This document shows, in pieces, positions 1-8,479 of a DNA stretch of 60,889 bases. Under the pieces are notes generated by a model, which was given only the letters and a program-made list of their open reading frames with translations, made no database searches and was not told where the DNA came from. The stretch spans positions 1 to 60,889 of the forward strand of contig PDUK01000007.1 of NCBI GenBank assembly GCA_006212115.1, in the 5' to 3' direction. The DNA comes from Thalassolituus sp. Its GTDB lineage: Bacteria; Pseudomonadota; Gammaproteobacteria; Pseudomonadales; Oceanobacteraceae. Every line of letters starts with the position of its first letter. Within the stretch, counting starts at the first letter, position 1. A program made the translations under genes and the position numbers.

Positions 1-608
1 TAGTGGAGCGCATTGCCCATGAATTCTCACGCGATGTCAGCAGCCTGATTGGCGACGGCAGCTTCCTGAAATCTGTCAATGCAGGCCAGTTCACCGATGA
101 GCATACCGGCGAACTCACCTTAAAAGATATCCTGAGTGAGCTTGAAAAACCGGGCCGTGACCCTCGCCCCGAATTCCGCTTTGCAGAATACAAAGACGGC
201 GTAGAAGACATCAAAGACCTGAAGCCAGGTATGATTCTCGAAGGCGCCATCACCAACGTGGCAGCGTTTGGTGCCTTTGTGGATATCGGCGTCCATCAGG
301 ATGGCTTAGTGCATATTTCGGCGCTGGCCGACCACTTTGTGAAAGATCCACGTGATGTCGTCAAAGCCGGCGACATCGTGAAAGTGAAAGTCATGGAAGT
401 GGATGTGTCGCGAAAGCGCATTGGCTTATCCATGCGTTTAAGCGATGATACGCCGCCGTCAAATGACACTGGTGCCAGAAGGCACTCGTCCAGACAAGGC
501 AAGACATCAGAGCGAACGGCCAAGCGTCCAGCTGACGCATCCAGTGCATCAACTGGCGCCATGGCGGGTGCCTTCGCTCAAGCCTTTGCGAAGGCAAAAA
601 AGAAATAG
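1..608 (+). CDS. tex: Tex transcription accessory protein, C-terminal part (5' end outside window)
   Basis: This is the last ~200 residues of a Tex (YhgF) protein, a conserved cytoplasmic nucleic-acid-binding factor tied to transcription. The reading frame is already open at the window edge, so the first GTG (position 3) is internal and not a start. The fragment shows the end of the helical core followed by an S1 RNA-binding domain at about fragment residues 74-147, with the typical run G-x-V-T-N-x-x-x-F-G-A-F-V-D-I-G and then DGLVHIS. After it comes a polar, Ala/Lys-rich tail ending in a lysine cluster. Only 28 bases separate its stop from the receptor gene downstream, so read-through transcription is possible. 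The family call is firm; nothing can be said about the N-terminal half. Confidence 0.93.
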   Translation, partial: VERIAHEFSRDVSSLIGDGSFLKSVNAGQFTDEHTGELTLKDILSELEKPGRDPRPEFRFAEYKDGVEDIKDLKPGMILEGAITNVAAFGAFVDIGVHQDGLVHISALADHFVKDPRDVVKAGDIVKVKVMEVDVSRKRIGLSMRLSDDTPPSNDTGARRHSSRQGKTSERTAKRPADASSASTGAMAGAFAQAFAKAKKK

Positions 609-636
609 TTCATAAACCAAGTAGTAAGAGACTGTT

Positions 637-2823
637 GTGCACAAACAAGGACGTATAAGTTCCGCTATCAGCGCGTTCATTCTTCTCGGCCAGTCAGGAC
701 TGGTCTGTACCGCCAGTGCGATGGAGGACCCGATGTGGTCTGCGTCCGGCGATGATCTTATACCCTTTGTGCTCACCCCAGCCCGCTTAAAGCAACCCAC
801 GGCAGAGGTTCCGGCCAGCGTTACCGTCATTGACCGGGACCTGATTGAAGCCGTGGGAGCACAGGAGGTCAGCGAACTGCTTCGATACGTACCAGGCATG
901 CTGGTCGCACCAGAACCGCTGAGCAATACCGACAACGTGGTTTATCACGGCGGTACGGCGCTCGTCCCGACTGACATGGAAGTACTGATCGACGGTCGAG
1001 CGATATATCGGGCAGGCCTGTCTTCCGTTACCTGGAGCAATCTACCGGTTGCCGTTGAAGAAATTCAACGTATTGAGGTGGTACGGGGCCCGAACTCGAC
1101 AGCCTATGGAACTAACGCCTACAAAGCCGTTATCAACATTATCACCATGCACCCGGAAGATACCGCAGGCGATCAGAAAGTTAACCTGACACTGGGCAAT
1201 AACGGGTATCAGCATGTCCATCTACAAAGCGGCTTTGAGGCACTTGGTGGATTCTGGCGAGTGACTGGCGTCGATCGCGGCACCGATCATCTGGACGACA
1301 GACTGGACCCGGAACAATTTGGCTGCAGTAACGGTGATGACTGCGCAGACCGCCGTGATTCGCGCTTCGCCAATGTGCGCGGATTTTATGCCCTACCAGA
1401 CGGCGACTCTCTTGATGTCGCACTGGTAGCATCCAGGTCGCAGCGTAACGTCCCCGACTTTGACCTCGATAGCAATAAGGTACGCGAAGCTCACCATGAA
1501 ATTGGGTTCAGGTACACGTCGCTTCTGAATGAAGCGCACGAGCTTAAATTATCGCTCTACGGAACCGAGTACCGACGCGAACAGACACAACGCCTATATG
1601 AGGGCGTGGCCGGTGCCTTCGATCCCGAGCTGGGCGCCCTGTATCGGCTCAATAGTGATGCCGCCATGCAAGTGGTGAGTGGGCAACAACCTACAGCACT
1701 GGATACCAGCGACCCCGAACAAGTGGCCTTGTTCACGACGCTGGCTCAACGCTACGCCGACCCCGCTGACTTCCTGATACCAGTCAATGCCATTAGCCGT
1801 GCCAGTACCACTGAAAAGCGCGTGGACATCGAACTTCAGGATACCTACTCACCAACGAGCACATTGACGGTGCTGAGTGGTATTGGCTTCCGATATGACA
1901 ACGTCTACTCCTACGATTATTACAAAGGTGAAATCGACCAGACCACATCCCGAATTTTCGCCAATGTGAACTGGCATGCTACGGATGACTGGGTACTCCA
2001 CTCAGGTGCAATGGCAGAGATCTCAGAGTCATTTTCGCCTGCGAAATCCTTTCGCGCTGCGGCGAATTATCTGATCAGTCCGGTGCAGTCGTTCCGCCTC
2101 GTATACAGCCAGGCGGCGAAAACGCCAGACCTGATTAAAGAGTATGCGCAGTGGTCGTATGGCGTCGATTACATCGAAACGGAATCGCCCTACGCCACCG
2201 GTGACTTCTACGCCAGCTTCATTGCCGACGGCGGCCTCGATGCGGAAATGATCTACTCATACGAACTTGGCTACTACGGCCAGTCACAACTCAACGGCAA
2301 GGCTGAATGGGACATTCGCCTGTTTCGCGAAAAGCTGGACGGCGCGCATTATCTGTACCCATCGATCTGGGCGGATCGCGTGTATTCGGACAACTGTATC
2401 CGTTACACCGGTGTGGAATGGCAGGCCGAGTACCAGCTCAGTGCTTCGAGCGGTTTGCGCACAAACGGCGCCTATATTCAGGTCGATATTCACGCAGAAG
2501 AAGGCCTGAGTGACGGCGAGCTGCTGGGTATGTATGCACCGTTTTCACAAACACTAAGCTGGAATCAACGCTGGACGTCAGGGCTCAACTCAACCTTGAG
2601 CCTGATGTTGGTTGAGGACATGGGCGAAGCCGGCGGCCACGACAATACCGTCGATTTCCGTCGCCTCAATGCTACCGTCTATGGTGTACGCAAAGCTGAA
2701 ACGCTCGATGTAAACTGGCGTTTATCGCTACAGCGCGATTTCACATCTGACCCTTACCTGCCAGGCGGGGCCAGTTACGCGCAAGCGACCCGAGTACAGG
2801 CGACAGTGGGCACCCGGTTCTGA
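637..2823 (+). CDS. TonB-dependent outer-membrane receptor
   Basis: A 728-aa outer-membrane active transporter powered by TonB. The GTG start at 637 gives a signal peptide with a hydrophobic core and a likely cleavage after ASA (about residue 28). A plug domain follows at roughly residues 50-165, with phrases typical of the family: PASVTVIDRDLIEA, the VPGM motif, and IEVVRGPNSTAYGTNA. The rest is a 22-strand-type barrel that ends in a C-terminal phenylalanine (VGTRF), the usual barrel assembly signal. The substrate cannot be read from sequence. No siderophore genes and no Fur-like site are seen nearby, so a non-iron ligand is equally possible. The last barrel segment contains no obvious breaks. 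Confidence 0.9.
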   Translation: MHKQGRISSAISAFILLGQSGLVCTASAMEDPMWSASGDDLIPFVLTPARLKQPTAEVPASVTVIDRDLIEAVGAQEVSELLRYVPGMLVAPEPLSNTDNVVYHGGTALVPTDMEVLIDGRAIYRAGLSSVTWSNLPVAVEEIQRIEVVRGPNSTAYGTNAYKAVINIITMHPEDTAGDQKVNLTLGNNGYQHVHLQSGFEALGGFWRVTGVDRGTDHLDDRLDPEQFGCSNGDDCADRRDSRFANVRGFYALPDGDSLDVALVASRSQRNVPDFDLDSNKVREAHHEIGFRYTSLLNEAHELKLSLYGTEYRREQTQRLYEGVAGAFDPELGALYRLNSDAAMQVVSGQQPTALDTSDPEQVALFTTLAQRYADPADFLIPVNAISRASTTEKRVDIELQDTYSPTSTLTVLSGIGFRYDNVYSYDYYKGEIDQTTSRIFANVNWHATDDWVLHSGAMAEISESFSPAKSFRAAANYLISPVQSFRLVYSQAAKTPDLIKEYAQWSYGVDYIETESPYATGDFYASFIADGGLDAEMIYSYELGYYGQSQLNGKAEWDIRLFREKLDGAHYLYPSIWADRVYSDNCIRYTGVEWQAEYQLSASSGLRTNGAYIQVDIHAEEGLSDGELLGMYAPFSQTLSWNQRWTSGLNSTLSLMLVEDMGEAGGHDNTVDFRRLNATVYGVRKAETLDVNWRLSLQRDFTSDPYLPGGASYAQATRVQATVGTRF

Positions 2824-2863
2824 TAACGGACTGTTCAGACTTCTGCACCAGTGAGTTTTGTTG

Positions 2864-2892
2864 TTAGACTTCATCCGGATTCGCCCTATAAT
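2864..2892 (+). promoter_or_regulatory. Candidate sigma70 promoter for gshA
   Basis: A perfect -10 hexamer TATAAT lies at 2887-2892. A weak -35 (TTAGAC, 2864-2869) sits 17 bases upstream. The start codon of gshA is 32 bases downstream of the -10. Confidence 0.5.
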
Positions 2893-2924
2893 CCGCTCAA
2901 CTCTCCCTGCATCCAGAGGTGCCC

Positions 2925-4484
2925 TTGGCTTCATACGACTCACTGCTGTCTCTGTTATCCGAATCTCAGTATCGTCCTTTGTTGACTCGCTTACAGCGCG
3001 GCATTGAGAAAGAAGGATTACGATGCAGTAATGACGGCTTGATCGCCCAGACGCCACACCCAAAGGGAATGGGCTCTGCACTGACGCATCCTGCAATTAC
3101 CACAGACTACTCAGAAGCTCTGCTCGAATTCATTACACCGGTGTTCACCAGTGCTCATGAAGCGGCCGCCTACCTCGAAACCGCGCATCGTTTTGCCTAC
3201 CAGCAAATGGAAGGCGAGCTGATCTGGCCTGCATCCATGCCGTGTATTTTGAAAGGTGAGTTAAGCATTCCAATTGCTGATTACGGTACCTCTAATCTTG
3301 GTCAGCTCAAGCATGCTTACCGTCACGGACTGTGGCACCGCTACGGTCGCGTGATGCAGGCAATCTCAGGTATTCACTACAACTTTTCCTTGCCAGATCA
3401 GCTGCTGACTCTGCTGGCCGAACAAGACGGCGAAAAAGCCGATAAAGACGCCATCTCACGTCGTTACTTGGGCATGATCCGTAACTTCCGACGCTATGGT
3501 TGGCTACTGATGTACCTGTTTGGCGCCTCACCTGCCGTGTGCAGCACCTTCCTGGAAGGGCGCGAACACAAGCTGGACAGGCTGCATAAACATACGCTTT
3601 ATGCTCCTTACGCAACCTCTCTGCGGATGAGTGATCTGGGCTATCAGAATAACGCCCAGTCGAGCCTTAAAATCTGTCATAACAGCCTGGACACTTACAT
3701 CGACACCTTGAGCAGCGCTCTGACCATCCCTGTCCCCGAATACGAAGCTATCGGTATGCAGGAAGCCTCGGGACAATACAAGCAACTGAACACCAATCTG
3801 CTTCAGATTGAAAACGAGTACTACAGCAATATCAGACCGAAGCGTGTTGGTGAGTCAGGTGAAAAACCGCTGGAGTCACTAGCCCGGGCTGGCATTCAAT
3901 ACATCGAAGTTCGCAGTACAGACGTCAACCCATTCCTGCCGCTGGGTCTCGACATACCTCAAATGCACTTTATGGATATATTCCTGACCTGGTGTGCTCT
4001 TCAGGACAGCGCTGAAATCGACAATGCGGCGTATCAGCGCATTCAGAATAATTTCAGTAAGGTGGTGTACGACGGCCGTAAACCCGGACTTGAACTGGAG
4101 AGTTCTACAGGCAGCAAAAAGCTCACTGACTGGGCCAATGAGCTACTCGACAGTATGCAGCCACTGGCTGAGCTGATGGACGAAGCACACCACCACAGTT
4201 TCCACCGAGATACTCTGGCGCAACAGCGATTAAAAGTCGCCGACAGCAGCCTGACACCATCAGCGCGCGTACTGCGTATTCTGGAAGATGAGAATATTGA
4301 ATTCGCCGAACTGACGCTTCGTCAGGCGAAGGCGCACAGAAAGACCCTCAGCGAGCCCCTTTCTGGAGCCATTCAGGATACGTGGAAAACGATGGCACAG
4401 GACAGCCTCAATGCTCAGGAAGAGTTGGAACAGAGCGACACGCTGCCCTTCGGTGAGTATCTGACAGCGTACATGACCCGGTAA
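2925..4484 (+). CDS. gshA: Glutamate-cysteine ligase
   Basis: A 519-aa cytoplasmic enzyme that joins glutamate and cysteine with ATP, the first and limiting step of glutathione synthesis. Length and motifs match the gammaproteobacterial GshA family: the N-terminal GIEKEGLR glutamate-binding region, the TTDYSEALLEFITPV segment, and the central YIEVRSTDVNPF block. A GTG at 2919 is in frame, but it overlaps the ribosome site AGAGG (2915-2919). The TTG at 2925, five bases after that site, is therefore the better start. A near-consensus -10 lies upstream. The gene stands alone, convergent with the FliL-like gene. A small GC hairpin overlaps the stop codon. Confidence 0.95.
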   Translation: MASYDSLLSLLSESQYRPLLTRLQRGIEKEGLRCSNDGLIAQTPHPKGMGSALTHPAITTDYSEALLEFITPVFTSAHEAAAYLETAHRFAYQQMEGELIWPASMPCILKGELSIPIADYGTSNLGQLKHAYRHGLWHRYGRVMQAISGIHYNFSLPDQLLTLLAEQDGEKADKDAISRRYLGMIRNFRRYGWLLMYLFGASPAVCSTFLEGREHKLDRLHKHTLYAPYATSLRMSDLGYQNNAQSSLKICHNSLDTYIDTLSSALTIPVPEYEAIGMQEASGQYKQLNTNLLQIENEYYSNIRPKRVGESGEKPLESLARAGIQYIEVRSTDVNPFLPLGLDIPQMHFMDIFLTWCALQDSAEIDNAAYQRIQNNFSKVVYDGRKPGLELESSTGSKKLTDWANELLDSMQPLAELMDEAHHHSFHRDTLAQQRLKVADSSLTPSARVLRILEDENIEFAELTLRQAKAHRKTLSEPLSGAIQDTWKTMAQDSLNAQEELEQSDTLPFGEYLTAYMTR

Positions 4485-4494
4485 TAAACCGGGT
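4476..4494. other. Short hairpin over the gshA stop codon
   Basis: ACCCGG (4476-4481) and CCGGGT (4489-4494) form a six-pair stem around the stop codon, in the 24-base gap between convergent genes. No T-run follows on either strand, so it is at best a weak or factor-dependent terminator. Confidence 0.35.
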
Positions 4495-4508
4495 CCGCTT
4501 CGTCAGAG

Positions 4509-4916
4509 TCAGTTCTGAACGACGAAGTTATTGAAGTACAGGTCGTCTACTGCTGGGACGCCCTCCAGCTCGCTCATCACAGCTTTCACTTCCTTAAGCG
4601 CAATCTGACGCAGTTCTTCGCGTCCTTCCGATGAGTTCATGATATTGGCTTCCTGAGCACTGAACAGCATTACCAGACTGTTTCTCAGATACGGCTTATG
4701 GTGCGACACCATGCCAGCGGCCTCGGTAGAGCTGACCTTCAGAGCGACGTCCGTCCTGAGATACTTTATACGCCCGGTACTTCCATAGTTCACAACAAAC
4801 GCGGGCTCAAAGTAGATGTACTGGATCTGTGGGCCCACTGGCGCTCCGGCACCGTCTTCCGCAAACGTAGTCAGTGGCAAAGCCATTAACAGGCAAAATA
4901 ATGTACGGGCAAGCAT
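4509..4916 (-). CDS. FliL-like periplasmic protein
   Basis: A 135-aa protein with a cleavable or anchoring N-terminal hydrophobic segment (residues 1-19, ending TTFA) and a FliL-type domain. The domain is recognised from IYFEPAFVVNY near residue 35, the RYLRTDVALKV-like strand (here IKYLRTDVALKV), and the C-terminal VxxxLxxxxVxDLYFxxFVVQ pattern. True FliL binds the flagellar stator at the inner membrane. I chose the ATG at 4916 because a strong AAGGAGG lies six bases upstream; an in-frame ATG at 4949 lacks such a site. There are no flagellar genes around it, so it is probably one of the stand-alone FliL-like paralogues common in marine gammaproteobacteria, with unknown role. It is divergent from dsbB. 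Confidence 0.75.
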   Translation of the reverse strand: MLARTLFCLLMALPLTTFAEDGAGAPVGPQIQYIYFEPAFVVNYGSTGRIKYLRTDVALKVSSTEAAGMVSHHKPYLRNSLVMLFSAQEANIMNSSEGREELRQIALKEVKAVMSELEGVPAVDDLYFNNFVVQN

Positions 4917-5025
4917 GGCAAACCTCCTTGAATTGTAGATTTTTATCAAGCTTAGCAGCCGTAACAGATTCCGCCGGGGACGCGTGGTAGACTCGAGGCT
5001 CTTTCAGCAAAATAAAACCAGTGAT

Positions 5026-5559
5026 ATGACTCTTCAACGCCTGTTTCCCAGCTCTGTCGTTGCCGGTGGCTACCTGGCCGGGTTTACTATCTGTGCGCTG
5101 TTACTGGGCGCGGCCTACTACTTCGAATATCAACTTTTTCTCGACCCTTGCCCACTTTGCATTGTTCAGCGAATCGCAACGCTGGCAGTCGGAATTGGCT
5201 GTTTACTCGCTTTCCTCAGCCGCAATACGCGCTTGCCACAACTGGCGTCACTGATGTTCACCTTTGCGTCATCTGTATTTGGTGTATGGGTTTCACATCG
5301 TCATGTGTGGTTGCAGGGGCTGCCAGCGGACGAGGTGCCTGAATGCGGCCCCAGTGTTGAATACATGGCGGAGGTACTGCCCTTCACAGAGCTGGTTACC
5401 TTTATGCTCCAGGCCAGCGGCAGTTGTGCAGACGTATCCTGGTCATTCATGAGCATGAGCATGCCTGAATGGATGCGCGTGGTATTCGTCGGGTTTGCGG
5501 TCGTAAGTGCTATTGGCCTGGTTCGCGCCATACAGATGCCAAAGCACCATGATGCATAA
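5026..5559 (+). CDS. dsbB: Disulfide bond formation protein B
   Basis: A 177-aa inner-membrane protein that re-oxidises DsbA and passes electrons to quinone. Four hydrophobic segments are visible. The first catalytic pair is CPLC at C42/C45 in the first periplasmic loop, followed by the conserved QR (residues 48-49). The second pair is C107 and C134 in the large second loop, spaced as in the family. An in-frame upstream GTG/ATG region from 4984 exists, but the ATG at 5026 places the first membrane helix at the usual position, so I use it. The ribosome site is weak. The upstream region is shared with the divergent FliL-like gene. Confidence 0.93.
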   Translation: MTLQRLFPSSVVAGGYLAGFTICALLLGAAYYFEYQLFLDPCPLCIVQRIATLAVGIGCLLAFLSRNTRLPQLASLMFTFASSVFGVWVSHRHVWLQGLPADEVPECGPSVEYMAEVLPFTELVTFMLQASGSCADVSWSFMSMSMPEWMRVVFVGFAVVSAIGLVRAIQMPKHHDA

Positions 5560-5598
5560 GTTGCCACTAATGCAAGAAAAAAAACTCAAAAAAGTTGC

Positions 5599-5628
5599 TT
5601 GAAAACGCCGTTTCAGCGCGCCTATATT
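5599..5628 (+). promoter_or_regulatory. Candidate sigma70 promoter for rsd/algQ
   Basis: TTGAAA (-35, 5599-5604) and TATATT (-10, 5623-5628) are separated by 18 bases, about 49 bases before the start codon. An A-rich stretch at 5576-5593 lies just upstream and could act as an UP element. Confidence 0.55.
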
Positions 5629-5676
5629 GGTGACACTGAGGCATGGGTTTCACCCGTTTTACAGAGGAATTTTGAC

Positions 5677-6150
5677 ATGCTGGAACAATGCAAAAATGCA
5701 CAGGAACGCTGGGGTGGTGTACATCAACTCATCGATAAATGGCTGAATGAACGTCAGAGTCTGATTGTTCTGTTCTGCAATCTAAGCGCAAGCAAGCCGC
5801 TCTCGGACGAAGAGCCGCTGGCTCCGAACCTGCAACGCTTCTGCGAAGTGATGATGGATTACTGCTCGGCAGGCCACTTCGAAATCTACGAACAGTTAAT
5901 GAATGAAGCCCGCGAGTTCGACGATGGCTCCATCGATCTTGCTAACGAGCACATGCCTCGTCTGGAAATCCTCACGGGCGAGTGCGTCGACTTTAATGAC
6001 ACGTACGACAAGCACTGCTCGCTTGAGCAACTGGCCAAACTGCCGTCTGATCTTTCAGCCATTGGCGAAGTACTTGAAGAACGCTTCCAGATCGAAGACA
6101 ACCTGATCGAGAAAATGCACAACGTGCATCGCGAAGCCGTTGCCAGCTGA
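5677..6150 (+). CDS. rsd: Rsd/AlgQ family anti-sigma-70 regulator
   Basis: A 157-aa all-helical cytoplasmic protein of the Rsd/AlgQ family, which binds the housekeeping sigma factor region 4 and shifts RNA polymerase toward alternative sigma factors. Its length equals that of E. coli Rsd (158 aa). Family signatures visible are ERWGGVHQLIDKWLNERQ near the N-terminus, the LQRFCEVMMDYCSAGHFEIYE helix, and the C-terminal LxERFQIEDNLIEKMH. A longer in-frame reading from 5599 exists, but that stretch covers the promoter. The ATG at 5677 has AGAGGA eight bases upstream and matches family starts. In Pseudomonas the homologue AlgQ works with the AlgR/AlgZ pathway, whose genes are also in this window (42206-43980). 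Confidence 0.93.
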   Translation: MLEQCKNAQERWGGVHQLIDKWLNERQSLIVLFCNLSASKPLSDEEPLAPNLQRFCEVMMDYCSAGHFEIYEQLMNEAREFDDGSIDLANEHMPRLEILTGECVDFNDTYDKHCSLEQLAKLPSDLSAIGEVLEERFQIEDNLIEKMHNVHREAVAS

Positions 6151-6219
6151 TTTCTGAACTACACTGACAACAGGGCGCGCGGTGTGCGCGTCCACTGATC
6201 GTACATGGAACAGGTTGTC

Positions 6220-7176
6220 ATGATTCTCCGCACCATTGTCGTTTTAACTTCCCTCTTCCTGGTAGTCGCCTGTGACAAAGCGGCAGAACCAGATCGTTAT
6301 TCTGAAGTTGCCACCCAAGGCGTTTACAGCATCCGTATTAATCATGCGGGGCATGCCGCATTTATCGGTAGTCTGCATCACGGCGGAAGCTACTGGACGC
6401 TTGATCCGGCGGAACGACACTTCGACTGGAACCACACGCCGGACGGTTACAGTAACCTGACCAGCGCGGCCTTCTCACCCGAAGATGCCTACGTTGCCAG
6501 CGCCGATAACCGCACCATCGTGCTGTGGGAGGTGGCGACAGGAGCCGCAGTATGGTTCTGGAATGCTCCGGGCGATATCGAGGACATCGCTCTGACAAGC
6601 AACGGTCAACTCGCTCTTCTGGCAATGCAGGATTACACCGCCACACTATTTGATATCCGCAATGGCGGCATACGCCAGCGCTTGCCCCACGACGGTATCG
6701 TCTACGACGTCAGCCTCAGTCTGGATGGATTAATCGGCGCATCGGCCAGTGACGATTTAACCGCGGTGATCTGGAATCTCAATGACGGCAGCCCAATCAC
6801 GACGTTACAGCACAATAATCAGGTCAAAACTGCCGAGCTATCTGGCAGCGGACGTCTCGTATTCACCTCAGCTCTGCGTGAGCCAGGTCGTCTCTGGGAT
6901 GCTGCAAGCGGTGAGCTTTTGTTTGAATTTCCGGGTGGCAGGGGACACTTCACCTCTGCACGGTTTAACGACACCGAGAGACAGCTTCTGACTGGTAACA
7001 CGTCAGGCCAGATTCAGTTGTGGGACACACAGACCGGGGCCGAACTCGGACGCTGGCGAGCCACTCCGGGGGACCACTGGGTGGGTAACAACGTGACCGT
7101 CGAAGACGTCGGCTTTTCAGATACAGGGATTGTCGCGGCCGCAGCAAATGGCCGAGTCTATCATATTACTTTTTAG
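6220..7176 (+). CDS. WD40 beta-propeller lipoprotein
   Basis: A 318-aa exported lipoprotein. The signal peptide ends in a lipobox LVVAC with C18 as the lipidated residue, followed by DK, so the +2 aspartate predicts inner-membrane retention by the Lol rule. At least five WD-type repeats follow, seen at IVLWEVATG, ATLFDIRNG, AVIWNLNDG, GRLWDAASG and IQLWDTQTG, so the mature protein should fold as one propeller facing the periplasm. Two in-frame ATGs exist (6205, 6220). The second gives the canonical signal peptide and has GGAACAGG upstream. Its partner is unknown; propellers of this kind usually scaffold protein complexes. It follows rsd with a 69-base gap holding a short GC-rich inverted repeat. 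Confidence 0.85.
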   Translation: MILRTIVVLTSLFLVVACDKAAEPDRYSEVATQGVYSIRINHAGHAAFIGSLHHGGSYWTLDPAERHFDWNHTPDGYSNLTSAAFSPEDAYVASADNRTIVLWEVATGAAVWFWNAPGDIEDIALTSNGQLALLAMQDYTATLFDIRNGGIRQRLPHDGIVYDVSLSLDGLIGASASDDLTAVIWNLNDGSPITTLQHNNQVKTAELSGSGRLVFTSALREPGRLWDAASGELLFEFPGGRGHFTSARFNDTERQLLTGNTSGQIQLWDTQTGAELGRWRATPGDHWVGNNVTVEDVGFSDTGIVAAAANGRVYHITF

Positions 7177-7210
7177 CGGAAGGTTTGATCCGTAGCAGTA
7201 AACCCCTGCC

Positions 7211-7639
7211 TCAGGACTCGTTCTCGGATGAATACCGCGATTCCAGCATCGACTTCACCTGCTTCGCCTGATCAATTAATTCCAGCGCCTGAGATGGCAT
7301 GACAACGGGCGAATCTGGAATTGCAGGTTCAGGGCTGATCAACTGTGAATCCGTTGGCTTCTCTTCCTGAGTGGCTACCGGAGCCAGAATATTCGCCGCC
7401 GTATCAATATTCACCGGAATAGCTTCAACGCCTTCTGGGGCCTCATTACCAAAGTGCCACTGGCCATTGGCATCCTGCCATTTATAAAACGTCTGTCGAG
7501 TCTGAGCCGAAGAGACAGGCGGCGTGTACGGGCTGAGCGAGACGCCGGAATCCCCAGACTGAATGCGCTTCATGACATAGGGGGTAGCAAAGGCCACGCC
7601 CAGCACACTCATCATAAAAATAATGGCCGTCAGTTTCAT
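7211..7639 (-). CDS. DUF4124 domain protein, membrane-anchored
   Basis: A 142-aa protein with an uncleaved or cleavable N-terminal hydrophobic segment (residues 3-22) and a DUF4124 motif at about residues 51-70 (YKWQDANGQWHFGNEAPEG). DUF4124 proteins are small envelope proteins of unknown biochemical role. The C-terminal half is Pro/Glu-rich and low in predicted structure. A strong AAGGAG site lies six bases before the ATG. It is divergent from the ParA-type gene, with only 85 bases between the two start codons, so their promoters must overlap. Confidence 0.8.
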   Translation of the reverse strand: MKLTAIIFMMSVLGVAFATPYVMKRIQSGDSGVSLSPYTPPVSSAQTRQTFYKWQDANGQWHFGNEAPEGVEAIPVNIDTAANILAPVATQEEKPTDSQLISPEPAIPDSPVVMPSQALELIDQAKQVKSMLESRYSSENES

Positions 7640-7724
7640 ATCAACTCCTTTTGTACACAGGTGTCAGCAAAATGCCCATTTATGCAGTATGCTTAATCAT
7701 AACACTCATCGCCAAAGGGAAACG

Positions 7725-8462
7725 ATGCCCTCTATGACCGCCGGGGTAATCAGTCAGAAGCCACGCATTGTCAGCCAAGCCCGAGCTGTACGTGTACTGG
7801 TGGCCAACGCAAAAGGCGGTTGCGGAAAAACTACCCTGGCGACCAACCTCGCCTGTCAGTTTGCCCGCGAAGGGAAAACAACCACCCTGATTGATCATGA
7901 CCCGCAGGCGTCGGCTACCGACTGGTTAAAACTCCGTAATGCCCGACTGCCGATCATCAACGGTATTGAAGCCGAGCGTGAGAGACATCGCGCTGGCTCG
8001 ACCCTTAGTTGGCGTATGCGCATTCCGCTGGCGACCGAGCGCGTGGTCATCGATACACCAGCAGGGTTACATGGGAACGCCCTCTCTGACCTCGTTGCTC
8101 AGGCAGACATCATTCTGATACCCGTCATTCCTTCTGCAATTGATATGCGCGCCGCCACAGAATTTATCCACGCATTGCGTAAGACTCAGGCATATCGTCA
8201 GCGTGCATGCACGATCGCCGTGGTCGCCAATCGGGTGAAACGCAACACACTGAGTTTTAATTCGCTGAAGACGTATCTGGATGAACTCGGTATTCCGTTC
8301 GTCACTGCACTGCGCGACACACAATTCTATGTAAAAGCTGGAGAGCACGGCTTTGGTGTCGTCGACTTTGACCGACAACACCCCAAAGAGCAGGAAGAAT
8401 GGCAGCCGCTCATGCACTGGCTTGGCTGTACCATTGAGGATATCCGGCAAGCCCAGTCTTAA
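7725..8462 (+). CDS. ParA/MinD-family ATPase without a ParB partner
   Basis: A 245-aa cytoplasmic ATPase with the deviant Walker A motif KGGCGKTT at residues 30-37, the IDHDPQASATDW segment, and a Walker B-like VVIDTPAG followed by the IPVIPSAIDMRAATEFI helix. Such proteins form ATP-dependent dimers and position cargo such as DNA, chemoreceptor arrays or carboxysomes. The ATG at 7725 has AAGGGA upstream and removes an unlikely 34-residue extension. No parB-like gene or parS-like repeat is next to it, so its cargo is unknown. It could instead be a stand-alone chromosomal homologue of the VirC1/ParA type. Confidence 0.88.
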   Translation: MPSMTAGVISQKPRIVSQARAVRVLVANAKGGCGKTTLATNLACQFAREGKTTTLIDHDPQASATDWLKLRNARLPIINGIEAERERHRAGSTLSWRMRIPLATERVVIDTPAGLHGNALSDLVAQADIILIPVIPSAIDMRAATEFIHALRKTQAYRQRACTIAVVANRVKRNTLSFNSLKTYLDELGIPFVTALRDTQFYVKAGEHGFGVVDFDRQHPKEQEEWQPLMHWLGCTIEDIRQAQS

Positions 8463-8479
8463 GTGCTAAGTGCTAGGTG

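Noticed and set aside
8461..8477. Heptamer direct repeat AAGTGCT at the end of the ParA-type gene
   Set aside because: Two copies in 15 bases are too short to argue for a centromere-like or attachment site.
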